Virus record (IMG/VR): IMGVR_UViG_3300047552_000734
Span: 1-30,949 of that record
Length of the DNA: 30,949 bases
Direction: 5' to 3' (one strand)
DNA from: a virus
This document shows, in pieces, positions 20,251 to 27,045 of the stretch; positions within the stretch are counted from its first letter, which is position 1; every line of letters starts with the position of its first letter. Position numbers and translations under genes: made by a program. Below the pieces are notes generated by a model. That model saw only the letters and a list, made by a program, of their open reading frames with translations. It was not told where the DNA came from and ran no database searches.

Positions 20251-20498
20251 CCGAAAACCCCATCAATCTCGAAAAACTCCAGGAGTGCCTGCCCGAACTC
20301 GAGGCCCTGTACCAAGCTAAGGCCGATGCCGCGATGATGTACTCCTCCGGGCTGGACGCCGTGGCTGAGCAAACTGGCGTCGACCGCAAGGTGCTGGGCA
20401 AGGTCGTGGTGGCGCTGAAAAAGGACAAGGCCGAGGAGGCTAAAGCCGAGGCGCAAGAGGTTGCAGATTTGCTGGAAAGCATTGCAACGGGTAACTAG
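20247..20498 (+). CDS. Small helical phage protein
   Basis: 83 residues, ATGA overlap with the gene before. MTENPINLEKLQECLPELEA, then AEQTGVDRKVLGKVVVALKK, possibly a small helix-turn-helix (TGVDRKVLGKVVVAL), and a Lys/Glu-rich helical end. Its stop codon TAG is the first half of an operator palindrome. Last gene before a terminator. Confidence 0.65.
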   Translation: MTENPINLEKLQECLPELEALYQAKADAAMMYSSGLDAVAEQTGVDRKVLGKVVVALKKDKAEEAKAEAQEVADLLESIATGN

Positions 20499-20510
20499 CA
20501 GTGCTATTCT
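20482..20510 (+). promoter_or_regulatory. Rightward promoter with embedded operator
   Basis: TTGCAA (20482-20487, 4 of 6), 17 bp, TATTCT (20505-20510, 4 of 6). Operator ACTAGCAGTGCTATT (20494-20508) fills spacer and -10. The start would lie about 20517, only some 20 bases before a strong terminator, an arrangement like lambda PR'-tR' where genes are read only with antitermination. Confidence 0.5.
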
Positions 20511-20533
20511 AGTCCCGCATTCTTCCTCCTTAC

Positions 20534-20560
20534 CCGCCTCTCCCAAGGGGCGGTTTTTTT
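20534..20560 (+). terminator. Rho-independent terminator
   Basis: CCGCCTC (20534-20540) pairs with GGGGCGG (20547-20553, one G-T pair), 6-base loop, then seven T residues. It divides the replication genes from the gene at 20571. Confidence 0.85.
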
Positions 20561-20570
20561 CGGATCAAGC

Positions 20571-20867
20571 ATGGACGACATCGCCAACCGCATCGAAATC
20601 ATGCGCCAGTCTGCGGCGGAAAAGGCCCGTGCTGAGGCTGAGAGGTCCGTAGAGCGACGAAAAGAACAATGGGCGGCCATCCAGCAGGAGCCAGAACTAG
20701 CAGTGCTCCTGAAGACTCTGAAGGCGTCCGGGATGGAACCAAAACCGATTTACGTCCTGATCAAGCAGGACAACCCGACCACCAAGCCTGGTCGGTATCG
20801 CATCCGCCTTCCGGACGGCTCGCCGATGATGGTGACCGTGCCGGAGGGGTACCAGAGGATTTTGTGA
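20571..20867 (+). CDS. Phage protein of unknown function
   Basis: 98 residues. N-terminal coiled-coil (MDDIANRIEIMRQSAAEKAR, AEAERSVERRKEQWAAIQQE) and a small C-terminal beta region KPGRYRIRLPDGSPMMVTVP. The first gene after the terminator; no strong Shine-Dalgarno directly upstream of the ATG. Its stop overlaps the GTG start of the next gene (GTGA). Not recognised. Confidence 0.65.
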   Translation: MDDIANRIEIMRQSAAEKARAEAERSVERRKEQWAAIQQEPELAVLLKTLKASGMEPKPIYVLIKQDNPTTKPGRYRIRLPDGSPMMVTVPEGYQRIL

Positions 20868-21175
20868 GTCGCATCGAGTCTGATTTTCAGCAGTTCCACT
20901 CGGAAAACCCGGGCGTCTACCGGGATTTCTGCCGACTGGCGATTGAGGCTGTGAACCGGGGGTTTCCTCGGGTTTCGTCCGACTTCCTGCTGCACCAGAT
21001 TCGCTGGGACTCGGATCGGAGGCTGAAGATCAACAACAATTTCAGCGCTTATTACGCTCGCATGTTTGTCCGCGAGTTCCCGCGCCACTCGCATCTGTTC
21101 GAGTTGCGGGTAACCCGTGGGGAGCGGGGGGCGGCGCCAAGCCCGCAGATGGATTTGTTTGGGGGTGTGGCGTGA
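20864..21175 (+). CDS. Conserved phage protein (nin-region type)
   Basis: 103 residues from a GTG overlapping the previous stop; GAGG lies 6 bases before. SRIESDFQQFHSENPGVYRD, LAIEAVNRGFPRVSSDFLLH, QIRWDSDRRLKINNNFSAYY and ARMFVREFPRHSHLFELR make a pattern (ENPxVYxxF...IRW...KINNNxxxYYARxF) I recognise from many phages as a conserved protein of unknown function near replication genes. The strong conservation of IRW and INNN suggests an enzyme or DNA-binding fold. Confidence 0.75.
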   Translation: MSRIESDFQQFHSENPGVYRDFCRLAIEAVNRGFPRVSSDFLLHQIRWDSDRRLKINNNFSAYYARMFVREFPRHSHLFELRVTRGERGAAPSPQMDLFGGVA

Positions 21176-21543
21176 TCAGTAAGTTCTACTTCCGGCTGGT
21201 TCATAAATCCGCCCGTGACCGCGCCATCGAGGCCATTCGCAATGCGCCGGACGGTTGGGTCTGCATCGTCCAGGAGCCGACGCGGAGCCTGGATGCGAAT
21301 GCCAAGCTGCATGCTTTGCTGCAGGAACTCAACGGCCAAGAGTGGGCCGGCAAGCCGCGCACGATGGAGCAGTGGAAGTTGCTGATGGTTTCCGCGCATG
21401 CGGTGGCTACCGGCCGTGGCGCCGACGTGGTGCCTGGCCTGGAGGGCGAGTTCGTGAACCTGCGGGAGTCGACCGCAAAGATGTCGGTGTCCCGGTGCTC
21501 GAGTTTGATCGAATATATCCAAGCGTGGGTGGCGCAACGGTGA
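21172..21543 (+). CDS. ninB: NinB recombination protein
   Basis: 123 residues, GTG start with GTGA overlap. The NinB signature is clear: DGWVCIVQEPTRSLDANAKL, HALLQELNGQEWAGKPRTME, QWKLLMVSAHAVATG, VVPGLEGEFVNLRESTAKMS and LIEYIQAWVAQR. NinB (Orf) proteins bind single-stranded DNA and replace host RecFOR functions in phage recombination. Works together with Bet and SSB. Full family length. Confidence 0.9.
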   Translation: MISKFYFRLVHKSARDRAIEAIRNAPDGWVCIVQEPTRSLDANAKLHALLQELNGQEWAGKPRTMEQWKLLMVSAHAVATGRGADVVPGLEGEFVNLRESTAKMSVSRCSSLIEYIQAWVAQR

Positions 21544-21800
21544 GCGCGAAATCAAGACGCCATCTGTCCCGTGTCCATGACATTCCTTGCGTCCTGTGTG
21601 GCTCGACCCCGGTTGAAGCCCATCACATCCGTGATGGTCAGGGGTTAAGCCAGCGGGCCAATGACTGGATGGTCGCATCCTTGTGTGCCGACTGTCATCG
21701 TGGACCACTGGGTATTCACGGGGACAGGACCATGCTGCGCATCCAGAAGGTTTCAGAGTTGGATTTGGTGGCCAGGACGCTTGAGGCGGTCTATGGCTGA
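21540..21800 (+). CDS. HNH-type nuclease (Ref/DUF968-like)
   Basis: 86 residues, GTG start overlapping the ninB stop. HDIPCVLCGSTPVEAHHIRD gives the CxxC and the HH pair, and VASLCADCHRGPLGIHGDRT gives the second CxxC and His, so the beta-beta-alpha metal HNH core is complete. Length and position right after NinB fit the phage Ref-type or DUF968 nucleases that cut displaced strands during recombination. The exact subfamily is an inference. Confidence 0.82.
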   Translation: MSAKSRRHLSRVHDIPCVLCGSTPVEAHHIRDGQGLSQRANDWMVASLCADCHRGPLGIHGDRTMLRIQKVSELDLVARTLEAVYG

Positions 21801-21835
21801 GGATTTTTTCATCAATACACCGTAGGAGAACTATT

Positions 21836-22300
21836 TTGGCTAATGATCATAATTCCTGCACATTCGTGGGCCGGTTGGGCGCTGACCCGGAGCCTAAAAG
21901 TCTGCCGTCTGGCGACACTGTGACGAACTTTCGCATCGCGGTTGGCTGGAAAACCAAGGACAAGGAGGGCGCTGAATGGATTTCCATCGTGGCCTTCGGG
22001 AAGTTGGCTGAAATCTGTGGCCAGTACCTGAAAAAGGGTTCTCAGGTTCTCATTGAGGGTTATCTGCGCAGCCGGAAATACACCGACAAAAACGGCATTG
22101 AGAGATACGCCACCGAGATCGTCGCCAACAAGATGCAGATGCTCGGCTCGAAGAGTGACGGCCAGTCCAGTGACCGGGCGGCGAGTCAGGCTGAGGCGTA
22201 TGGGCGGGGTAGTGCTGCGCCGGCTGATACCAGCAGTGCTGGTGGTGGGGGCGACTTCGACGATGACATACCCTTCATGCGCGTCATGGGTCCCTGGTAA
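21836..22300 (+). CDS. ssb: Single-stranded DNA-binding protein
   Basis: 154 residues, TTG start with TAGGAG about 7 bases upstream. OB-fold signature NSCTFVGRLGADPEPKSLPS, TNFRIAVGWKT, EWISIVAFGKLAEICGQYLK, KGSQVLIEGYLRSRKYTDKN and YATEIVANKMQMLG, followed by a Gly/Ser-rich linker and an acidic tail DFDDDIPF. Unusually the tail is extended by MRVMGPW after DDDIPF, where bacterial SSBs normally end; this may alter binding of host SSB partners. Confidence 0.95.
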   Translation: MANDHNSCTFVGRLGADPEPKSLPSGDTVTNFRIAVGWKTKDKEGAEWISIVAFGKLAEICGQYLKKGSQVLIEGYLRSRKYTDKNGIERYATEIVANKMQMLGSKSDGQSSDRAASQAEAYGRGSAAPADTSSAGGGGDFDDDIPFMRVMGPW

Positions 22301-22306
22301 TTTGCC

Positions 22307-22534
22307 GTGAACGCAAAAGTAGCACAGCTATGCGACCAGGACATCAGCCAAGTCAAGCATCTGCTGTCGCTTGGCTACCGGCCCCTGGAAATCTCCGAGA
22401 TTCTCGGCCTGAAGTCTGAACCGCAGATCCGGGCGATTGGCGAGATCAGCAACCAGCCTGGGTTCCGGAAATGGTCGCGGGGTACCGAGGTGCATGGCCA
22501 GGCCCGGCGGCGCGGGGGGATGTATACGCCGTGA
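22307..22534 (+). CDS. Small phage protein, possible helix-turn-helix
   Basis: 75 residues, GTG start 6 bp after ssb. HLLSLGYRPLEISEILGLKS looks like an HTH (sigma or RHH-type repeats are absent). Basic C-terminus with RARRRGGMYTP. An operator-like AGTAGCACAGCTATG (22318-22332) lies in its first codons. Function unknown. Confidence 0.6.
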   Translation: MNAKVAQLCDQDISQVKHLLSLGYRPLEISEILGLKSEPQIRAIGEISNQPGFRKWSRGTEVHGQARRRGGMYTP

Positions 22535-22686
22535 AGGACGTCAACTTCTGCCGTGGGTGCCGCAGGCACGTGCTCTCGACCGAAGGCAAGGTGGAAGTGG
22601 TTCGCTACGTGGCTAATGGCCAGCGGCGGACCATGACCCGTTTTGTGTGCCCTTCCTGTCAGGCAAAAAGGAAGGGGCGGCGATGA
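22531..22686 (+). CDS. Small zinc-ribbon protein
   Basis: 51 residues, GTG start with GTGA overlap. VKDVNFCRGCRRHVLSTEGK and RFVCPSCQAKRKGRR give two CxxC pairs about 35 residues apart, a classic zinc ribbon with a basic tail. Likely nucleic-acid binding. ATGA overlap with the next gene. Confidence 0.7.
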   Translation: MKDVNFCRGCRRHVLSTEGKVEVVRYVANGQRRTMTRFVCPSCQAKRKGRR

Positions 22687-22898
22687 ATCCGCATGTGGCG
22701 CAGAAGCTGTTTCAGGAGTTGACCAATGCCGAGTTGGCGCATCTCGAGACCGGCGTCCAGCACGCTGCGTTTCTGTCGATGCGCCGGCATCGTTACAACG
22801 GTGAGGCTCGTCGTGAACTGGACAAGATCATAGCTCTGGGGTCCGGCTGCGGCCGGTTTGTCGGGGTTTTTTTGGCTGAATTTGAGGGGGACTACTGA
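22683..22898 (+). CDS. Small phage protein of unknown function
   Basis: 71 residues, ATGA overlap with the zinc-ribbon gene. MNPHVAQKLFQELTNAELAH, LETGVQHAAFLSMRRHRYNG, then ELDKIIALGSGCGRFVGVFL. Helical. Not recognised. The next gene starts at its stop (TGATG). Confidence 0.65.
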   Translation: MNPHVAQKLFQELTNAELAHLETGVQHAAFLSMRRHRYNGEARRELDKIIALGSGCGRFVGVFLAEFEGDY

Positions 22899-23110
22899 TG
22901 GATTGGGTGAAGAAGGTTTTGGATCACGTTCCTGGTGTGAGCGTGATGGAGCGTAAGGAGGGTCTGGTGATCTTCGCCGAAGACTACAAACTGATCGTCG
23001 AGCGGATTGCCGGTATGTGGCGATTCCAGGAGTCGAAGTCGGACAAGCCGAACCGGGAGTGTCACTTTGATCTGCGTCGTCAAATTCACATGGTGCTGAA
23101 TCATGGGTAG
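22898..23110 (+). CDS. Small phage protein of unknown function
   Basis: 70 residues, ATG sharing a base with the previous stop. MDWVKKVLDHVPGVSVMERK, GLVIFAEDYKLIVERIAGMW and NRECHFDLRRQIHMVLNHG. It overlaps the next gene by 8 bp. No known motif. Confidence 0.65.
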   Translation: MDWVKKVLDHVPGVSVMERKEGLVIFAEDYKLIVERIAGMWRFQESKSDKPNRECHFDLRRQIHMVLNHG

Positions 23111-23636
23111 CCCGCTTGATCCGCCTTACGGGCATCCCCCTCGTGAGCGTGTTACTGCCGTTGCTTCCCCAGCTCGGTTCCGGATTGGTCAGGCGGTGCG
23201 GGTGGTTGCTGGCGACTATGCGGGCGGTACCGGGATTGTGAGGTCCATCGATAAGGCAGGCGGATATCTGGTGGCGTTCAACGGTGACTCGGTGATTGCC
23301 GTATCCGAATGGATACACGGCGATCTGCTGTCGGAGAGTTTGGTGGGCGATGTGAAACCACAACCGCGTAAGCATTCCCACTATTTCCGCGACGTATCTC
23401 GCTTGCGGGAGATTGACGTCTACCGCGTACTGGAACTGTTCGATGTGACCCATCCAAGTGCGCAGCACGCCATCAAAAAATTGATGGTTTCCGGCAGGCG
23501 TGGCGCGAAAAACGTCGAGCAGGATGTCAGGGAAGCCGGCGACACGGTGAATCGCTGGCTGGAGATGATTGCCGAGGATGGTAGTAGCGACCCCGCACCG
23601 GGCGGTTCCCGGCATTCAACTGAGAAATCACAATGA
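23103..23636 (+). CDS. Conserved phage protein with KOW-like N-terminal domain
   Basis: 177 residues. RFRIGQAVRVVAGDYAGGTG and IVRSIDKAGGYLVAF resemble a KOW/SH3-like RNA or protein-binding domain. The second half, KHSHYFRDVSRLREIDVYRV, LELFDVTHPSAQHAIKKLMV, SGRRGAKNVEQDVREAGDTV, is a conserved phage module of unknown role normally found as a short separate protein (H(Y/K)Y..VSxLxxIDVYRVLxLFxVTxPxxQHAxKKLLxxG). This looks like a fusion of the two. Overlaps hu by 4 bp. Confidence 0.7.
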   Translation: MGSPLDPPYGHPPRERVTAVASPARFRIGQAVRVVAGDYAGGTGIVRSIDKAGGYLVAFNGDSVIAVSEWIHGDLLSESLVGDVKPQPRKHSHYFRDVSRLREIDVYRVLELFDVTHPSAQHAIKKLMVSGRRGAKNVEQDVREAGDTVNRWLEMIAEDGSSDPAPGGSRHSTEKSQ

Positions 23637-23908
23637 ACAAGGCCGAATTGATAACTGAAATCTCGCTTAGCGCCGGATTGAATAAAACCGATGCGGGGAA
23701 ATCGCTGGAGGCCATGATTTATGCCGTGGCTGGGGCCTTATACAAGGGAGAGGACGTCACCCTGGTCGGTTTCGGCACGTTCCACGTGAAGGATCGGGCA
23801 GCCCGCAACTGTCGCAATCCGAAAACCGGGGAGACCATGTCGGTCCCTGCGACTCAGCGGGTTGTGTTCAAGCCCGGCAAGTTGCTCAAGGATGCGGTCA
23901 ATGCCTAG
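23633..23908 (+). CDS. HU-family DNA-binding protein
   Basis: 91 residues, ATGA overlap. Full HU fold: MNKAELITEISLSAGLNKTD, GEDVTLVGFGTFHVKDRAAR, NPKTGETMSVPATQRVVFKP and GKLLKDAVNA. The intercalating Pro and flanking basic arm (RNCRNPKTGE) are kept. It bends DNA and may help site-specific recombination, packaging or expression. Phage-borne HU is less common than host HU. Confidence 0.93.
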   Translation: MNKAELITEISLSAGLNKTDAGKSLEAMIYAVAGALYKGEDVTLVGFGTFHVKDRAARNCRNPKTGETMSVPATQRVVFKPGKLLKDAVNA

Positions 23909-24362
23909 AACCCAGCGCGACCTGTTCCGCAAGCGATCCAAGCCGGTTCACGGGCAATCGGAGCATGTTGAGCAGGTCATGTTTTGCCAGTGGATGCAGT
24001 TCCAGCATCCGCACATGGCCAAGCGACTGTTCGCGGTTCCCAACGGTGAGTACCGGACCATCAGCGCGGCGCGGCGGCTCAAGGACGAGGGTGTCCGGCG
24101 GGGTGTGTCCGATCTGATCATGCTGGTGCCCAACGAGCGGTACTTCGGGTTGTGCCTGGAGTTCAAGCGGGCAGAGGAGACGTGGTCAGCGGTAAGCATG
24201 GATCAGCGGGACTTCCTCTACCAGGCCGAGAAGGATGGCTATGCCGCTGGGGTCGCTTTTGGTTTTGACCACGGGCGCTACCTCATGACCCGCTATCTGA
24301 ACGGGGAAGATGTGACGATGGATGATTGCAAATTTTACGCAAAGGAGAAGGGTAAACGATGA
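23901..24362 (+). CDS. VRR-NUC domain nuclease
   Basis: 153 residues from the ATG at 23901, overlapping the hu stop by 8 bp. AKRLFAVPNGEYRTISAARR, LKDEGVRRGVSDLIMLVPNE, GLCLEFKRAEETWSAVSMDQ and DGYAAGVAFGFDHGRY form the VRR-NUC signature with PNG, GVxxGVSDL (catalytic Asp), ExK and the Gln. Related single-domain proteins are structure-specific nucleases in phages; a role in resolving replication or recombination intermediates is likely. Confidence 0.88.
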   Translation: MPRTQRDLFRKRSKPVHGQSEHVEQVMFCQWMQFQHPHMAKRLFAVPNGEYRTISAARRLKDEGVRRGVSDLIMLVPNERYFGLCLEFKRAEETWSAVSMDQRDFLYQAEKDGYAAGVAFGFDHGRYLMTRYLNGEDVTMDDCKFYAKEKGKR

Positions 24363-24826
24363 GCATAAATGATGTGGTCAGGAAATTCCTGGCGGTCGAT
24401 ATCCAGGTTGACGGTCGCGGTCAAGTCCCGGCCTATGCCCATCCGGGTGATGCCGGCTGTGATCTGTGCGCGGCATTGGATCAGCCGGAAAAGCTGTGGC
24501 CTGGTGACATCAGGGCTATTCCAACCGGGCTGCGCGTGGCGGTTCCGATGGGGTTCGAGATGCAGATCCGCTCTCGCTCCGGGCTGTCGCTGAGAGGGAT
24601 TGTCGTGGCTAATGCGCCAGGAACTATCGATGCCGGGTTCAGGGGAGAGGTGAAGGTGATCCTGCGCAATTCCGGCAAGACCGAGGATGGTCCTTTCGTC
24701 ATTGAACCCGGCATGCGGATCGCACAGGCGGTGTTTGCTCCGGTCATTCAGGCGTCATTTATTGTGGTCGACAGCCAAGATGAGACGTCTCGCGGTGATG
24801 GCGGGTTTGGGAGCACCGGGGTATGA
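24359..24826 (+). CDS. dut: dUTP diphosphatase (dUTPase)
   Basis: 155 residues, ATGA overlap. All five trimeric dUTPase motifs are present: PGDAGCDLCA, IRSRSGLS, GTIDAGFRGEV, GMRIAQAVF and the C-terminal P-loop-like RGDGGFGSTGV. It hydrolyses dUTP to dUMP and pyrophosphate, keeping uracil out of new DNA. Motif 1 has a Gly-Cys variation (PGDAGCDL instead of SAGYDL), frequent in phages. Complete and expected to be active. Confidence 0.95.
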   Translation: MSINDVVRKFLAVDIQVDGRGQVPAYAHPGDAGCDLCAALDQPEKLWPGDIRAIPTGLRVAVPMGFEMQIRSRSGLSLRGIVVANAPGTIDAGFRGEVKVILRNSGKTEDGPFVIEPGMRIAQAVFAPVIQASFIVVDSQDETSRGDGGFGSTGV

Positions 24827-24987
24827 AGACATGGCGCCGAGAAGCTCAGGGCCGGACGGCAAAGCGCAAGTGTAAGCAATGGGCTGGAAGCTCTATGCGC
24901 AAGAAAGAGCACGTCAAGGAACTGAAGAGGTATTACCGAGGGTGGCTCGGTGCGCTTGATCACATTCAGCTTTTCTACAAAATATAG
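24823..24987 (+). CDS. 54-residue basic phage protein
   Basis: Starts at an ATG overlapping the dut stop (ATGA) and ends TAG inside an operator-like site. MKTWRREAQGRTAKRKCKQW, AGSSMRKKEHVKELKRYYRG and WLGALDHIQLFYKI; strongly basic. Context and overlap support it; function unknown, perhaps nucleic-acid binding. Last gene of the right-arm coupled run. Confidence 0.6.
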   Translation: MKTWRREAQGRTAKRKCKQWAGSSMRKKEHVKELKRYYRGWLGALDHIQLFYKI

Positions 24988-25000
24988 TAGCATTGCTTGT
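24986..25000. promoter_or_regulatory. Operator-like site before the Cys-rich genes
   Basis: AGTAGCATTGCTTGT (9 of 12 arm positions against AATAGC-N3-GCTATT) in the 70-bp gap between the right-arm run and the next genes. No convincing promoter boxes were found with it. Confidence 0.4.
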
Positions 25001-25024
25001 CATCCTACCTGACATCTGCAAAAA

Positions 25025-25058
25025 TCGCGTCCCATCAAACATTTGCATGGGACCGCGA
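25025..25058 (+). promoter_or_regulatory. Long hairpin ending at the start codon of the next gene
   Basis: TCGCGTCCCAT (25025-25035) pairs with ATGGGACCGCGA (25047-25058) with one bulged C, and the loop itself can pair CAAA with TTTG. The A of the ATG at 25058 is the last base of the stem, and no Shine-Dalgarno is free of the hairpin. No T-run follows, so it is not a terminator. It is a good candidate for control of translation by RNA structure or a bound protein. Confidence 0.6.
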
Positions 25059-25549
25059 TGGATACCACAGTCGAACTGGTCGAGTGCCCGCCTTACCACA
25101 TGCAGTTGATGCCGACGCGCTGCGCGTCCAACTGGGAGTCCGTCGCTGGCAAGCATCGGCACAAGCTCGAACGGCTGCAGCACTGCCTCGACTGTCCTCT
25201 GGGTGCGCAGCGGGCTGGCCGGCAAGCGGTGCCGACCCCGCTTCCGCGTTTCTGCTGTCGCTGCCTCAAGCTCTCGCCGCGTCTGATCGGCAAGCGTCTT
25301 TGCCCATCCTGCTACAACCGCCAGCGCGAACTGGAACTCGGCCGAAATGCCAGGGGTACGGCGCCGGTCAAGATCACCCCGGTGTTCACCGTCACCGCTC
25401 AGGTCCGTGACGCGGAAGTCGTCATGACCGCTGTCGACCGCATTGAGGTGGCCATGGTCACCCTGCGTCAGGACTCGACTGCCACCATCGGTTGGGCTCA
25501 TGCGGTCAAGGCGCCAGCGCAGTTCCAGACCATGTGGGGCGGTGTCTGA
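25058..25549 (+). CDS. Cys-rich phage protein, possible regulator
   Basis: 163 residues from the ATG at 25058. Two Cys clusters: QHCLDCPLGAQRAGRQ and RFCCRCLKLSPRLIGKRLCP-SCYNRQRE; the second is followed by ELGRNARGTAP, a pattern (CxxC...RL..G+.LC.SC.NR..E...G+N..G..P) I recall in phage proteins near late genes. It may be a DNA-binding or transcription factor for the late region, by position. The C-terminal 60 residues are beta-rich with no motif. Preceded by a strong hairpin. Confidence 0.65.
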   Translation: MDTTVELVECPPYHMQLMPTRCASNWESVAGKHRHKLERLQHCLDCPLGAQRAGRQAVPTPLPRFCCRCLKLSPRLIGKRLCPSCYNRQRELELGRNARGTAPVKITPVFTVTAQVRDAEVVMTAVDRIEVAMVTLRQDSTATIGWAHAVKAPAQFQTMWGGV

Positions 25550-25848
25550 GCAATCCTGAACTATGGGCGCTCACCGAGCACTGCTGCCGACGCTGTTTTG
25601 GCCGGGTGTTGCGGCGCTATGTGGGTGGTCGTCACCAGGCCCTGTGTGCCGAATGCGGCCTGCAGGTCGATGGCTACCCGCGAGCCCTGTGCTGCTGCGG
25701 CGTCAAGATGGCCGATGGCAAAGACGCCGGACTTCGTTGTGTCCCGAACGACGACATCACTCCTGAAACCCCGCACCGCGTGTTGGTTCGTCATATCAGC
25801 ACGCTGCCGCATGATCCGCTGAAAAAGCATGAACCAACTCCGGATTGA
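25546..25848 (+). CDS. Second Cys-rich phage protein, possible regulator
   Basis: About 100 residues if started at CTG 25546, which overlaps the preceding stop in the same NTGA way as its neighbours; GTG at 25534 is an alternative start, and the frame is open further upstream. LTEHCCRRCFGRVLRRYVGG, ALCAECGLQVDGYPRALCCC and GLRCVPNDD contain many Cys (CCxxC, CxxC, CCC), so a zinc-binding fold is likely. Same type of small regulator as the gene before. Overlaps the methyltransferase start by 20 bp. Function unproven. Confidence 0.6.
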   Translation: MSNPELWALTEHCCRRCFGRVLRRYVGGRHQALCAECGLQVDGYPRALCCCGVKMADGKDAGLRCVPNDDITPETPHRVLVRHISTLPHDPLKKHEPTPD

Positions 25849-26995
25849 CTACCTGCCGCTGGATGGGCTGGTCCCGTATGAGCGGAATGCCAAACTGCAT
25901 CCGCAGGAGCAGGTTGAAAAAATTGCCAACTCGATCCGCGAGTTTGGCTTTAACGCCCCGATCATGCTGGATGACCGAAACGGCATCATTGCGGGTCATG
26001 GGCGGGCGATGGCGGCAAAACTGCTGGGTATCAAGCAAGTGCCCTGCGTGTACCTGTCGCATCTCTCCGACGTCCAGAAGCGGGCCTACATTCTGGCCGA
26101 CAATCGCACGGCGCAGTCGGATTGGTCGGTTGATCTGTTGTCGCTGGAACTGAAGGACCTCCAGTTCGAGGACTTTGACCTGAGTCTCACAGGGTTTGAC
26201 CCAGGCGAACTGGAAATGTACCTGACCGATCCGGAGCCGCCGGAGGAAGAAGGTGAGAAACCGTTTGACGAGCCCGAGGGTGAGCCGATCTCAATTCTCG
26301 GCGACATCTGGCAGTGCGGCCCGCATCGGATTGGCTGTGGTGATGCGGCCGATAGCACATTCATCGAAACGCTATTAGACAGAAGTCCGGTTGATCTGGT
26401 TTATTGCGATCCGCCCTATGGGATCGGCGAGGCCGCCGGGCGTAACAAGAGCCGGGGCAAGATAGCCAAGGCCAAAGACTACGGCAACGACGACTGGGAT
26501 AACCAGATTCCCTATGCCGCGATCCAGACCGCGCTGAGCCTGTCCAAGAACGTCGTGCTGTGGGGCGGCAACTACTTCGCCGACAAACTGCCGCCATCGT
26601 CCTGCTGGCTGGTGTGGGATAAGGAAAACGGTGCCAATGATTTCGCCGATTGCGAGTTGGCCTGGACTTCGTACCCCAGTGCCGTGCGCATGTTCCGGTT
26701 CCGCTGGGCCGGCATGCTCCAGGGCGACATGAAGAACAAGGAGGATCGGGTTCACCCGACGCAAAAGCCGGTAGCTCTGCATAAGTGGGCCTTCGAGACA
26801 TTGAAAGCGGGCGGGGTGGTGGTCGATCTCTTTGGAGGATCGGGAAGTAGTTTGATCGCCTGCGAGAAAACTGGCCGAGCGTGTTTCACGTGCGACATCA
26901 CGCCAAAGTACGTCGACGCTATGGTGCGGCGCTGGCAGGACGTGGCGGGAACCCACGCGGTGCATGCGGAAACGGGGGATGTGTTTCCGGGGTGA
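25829..26995 (+). CDS. ParB/Srx-domain fused to N4/N6-type DNA methyltransferase
   Basis: 388 residues. Residues 1-95 form a ParB-like nuclease/Srx domain: PLDGLVPYERNAKLHPQEQV, SIREFGFNAPIMLDDRNGII, AGHGRAMAAKLLGI and AYILADNRTAQ. From about 155 a methyltransferase: motif IV DPPYG at 194-198, HPTQKP 309-314 and motif I VDLFGGSGSS 332-341, so the order IV then I is that of beta-class adenine N6 or cytosine N4 enzymes. It methylates DNA, probably protecting phage DNA. Such ParB-MTase fusions are frequent in phages. No cognate nuclease nearby. Only a weak Shine-Dalgarno. Confidence 0.92.
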   Translation: MNQLRIDYLPLDGLVPYERNAKLHPQEQVEKIANSIREFGFNAPIMLDDRNGIIAGHGRAMAAKLLGIKQVPCVYLSHLSDVQKRAYILADNRTAQSDWSVDLLSLELKDLQFEDFDLSLTGFDPGELEMYLTDPEPPEEEGEKPFDEPEGEPISILGDIWQCGPHRIGCGDAADSTFIETLLDRSPVDLVYCDPPYGIGEAAGRNKSRGKIAKAKDYGNDDWDNQIPYAAIQTALSLSKNVVLWGGNYFADKLPPSSCWLVWDKENGANDFADCELAWTSYPSAVRMFRFRWAGMLQGDMKNKEDRVHPTQKPVALHKWAFETLKAGGVVVDLFGGSGSSLIACEKTGRACFTCDITPKYVDAMVRRWQDVAGTHAVHAETGDVFPG

Positions 26996-27045
26996 CGCCC
27001 GCATCGTGACAGCACAATAAGGGTAATCTCCCCAAAGGTGCGCCC

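Noticed and set aside
22659-23615. 318-codon minus-strand frame across several small plus-strand genes
   Set aside because: The plus-strand genes are joined by ATGA overlaps and have recognisable patterns; the minus frame has no ribosome-binding site or motif.
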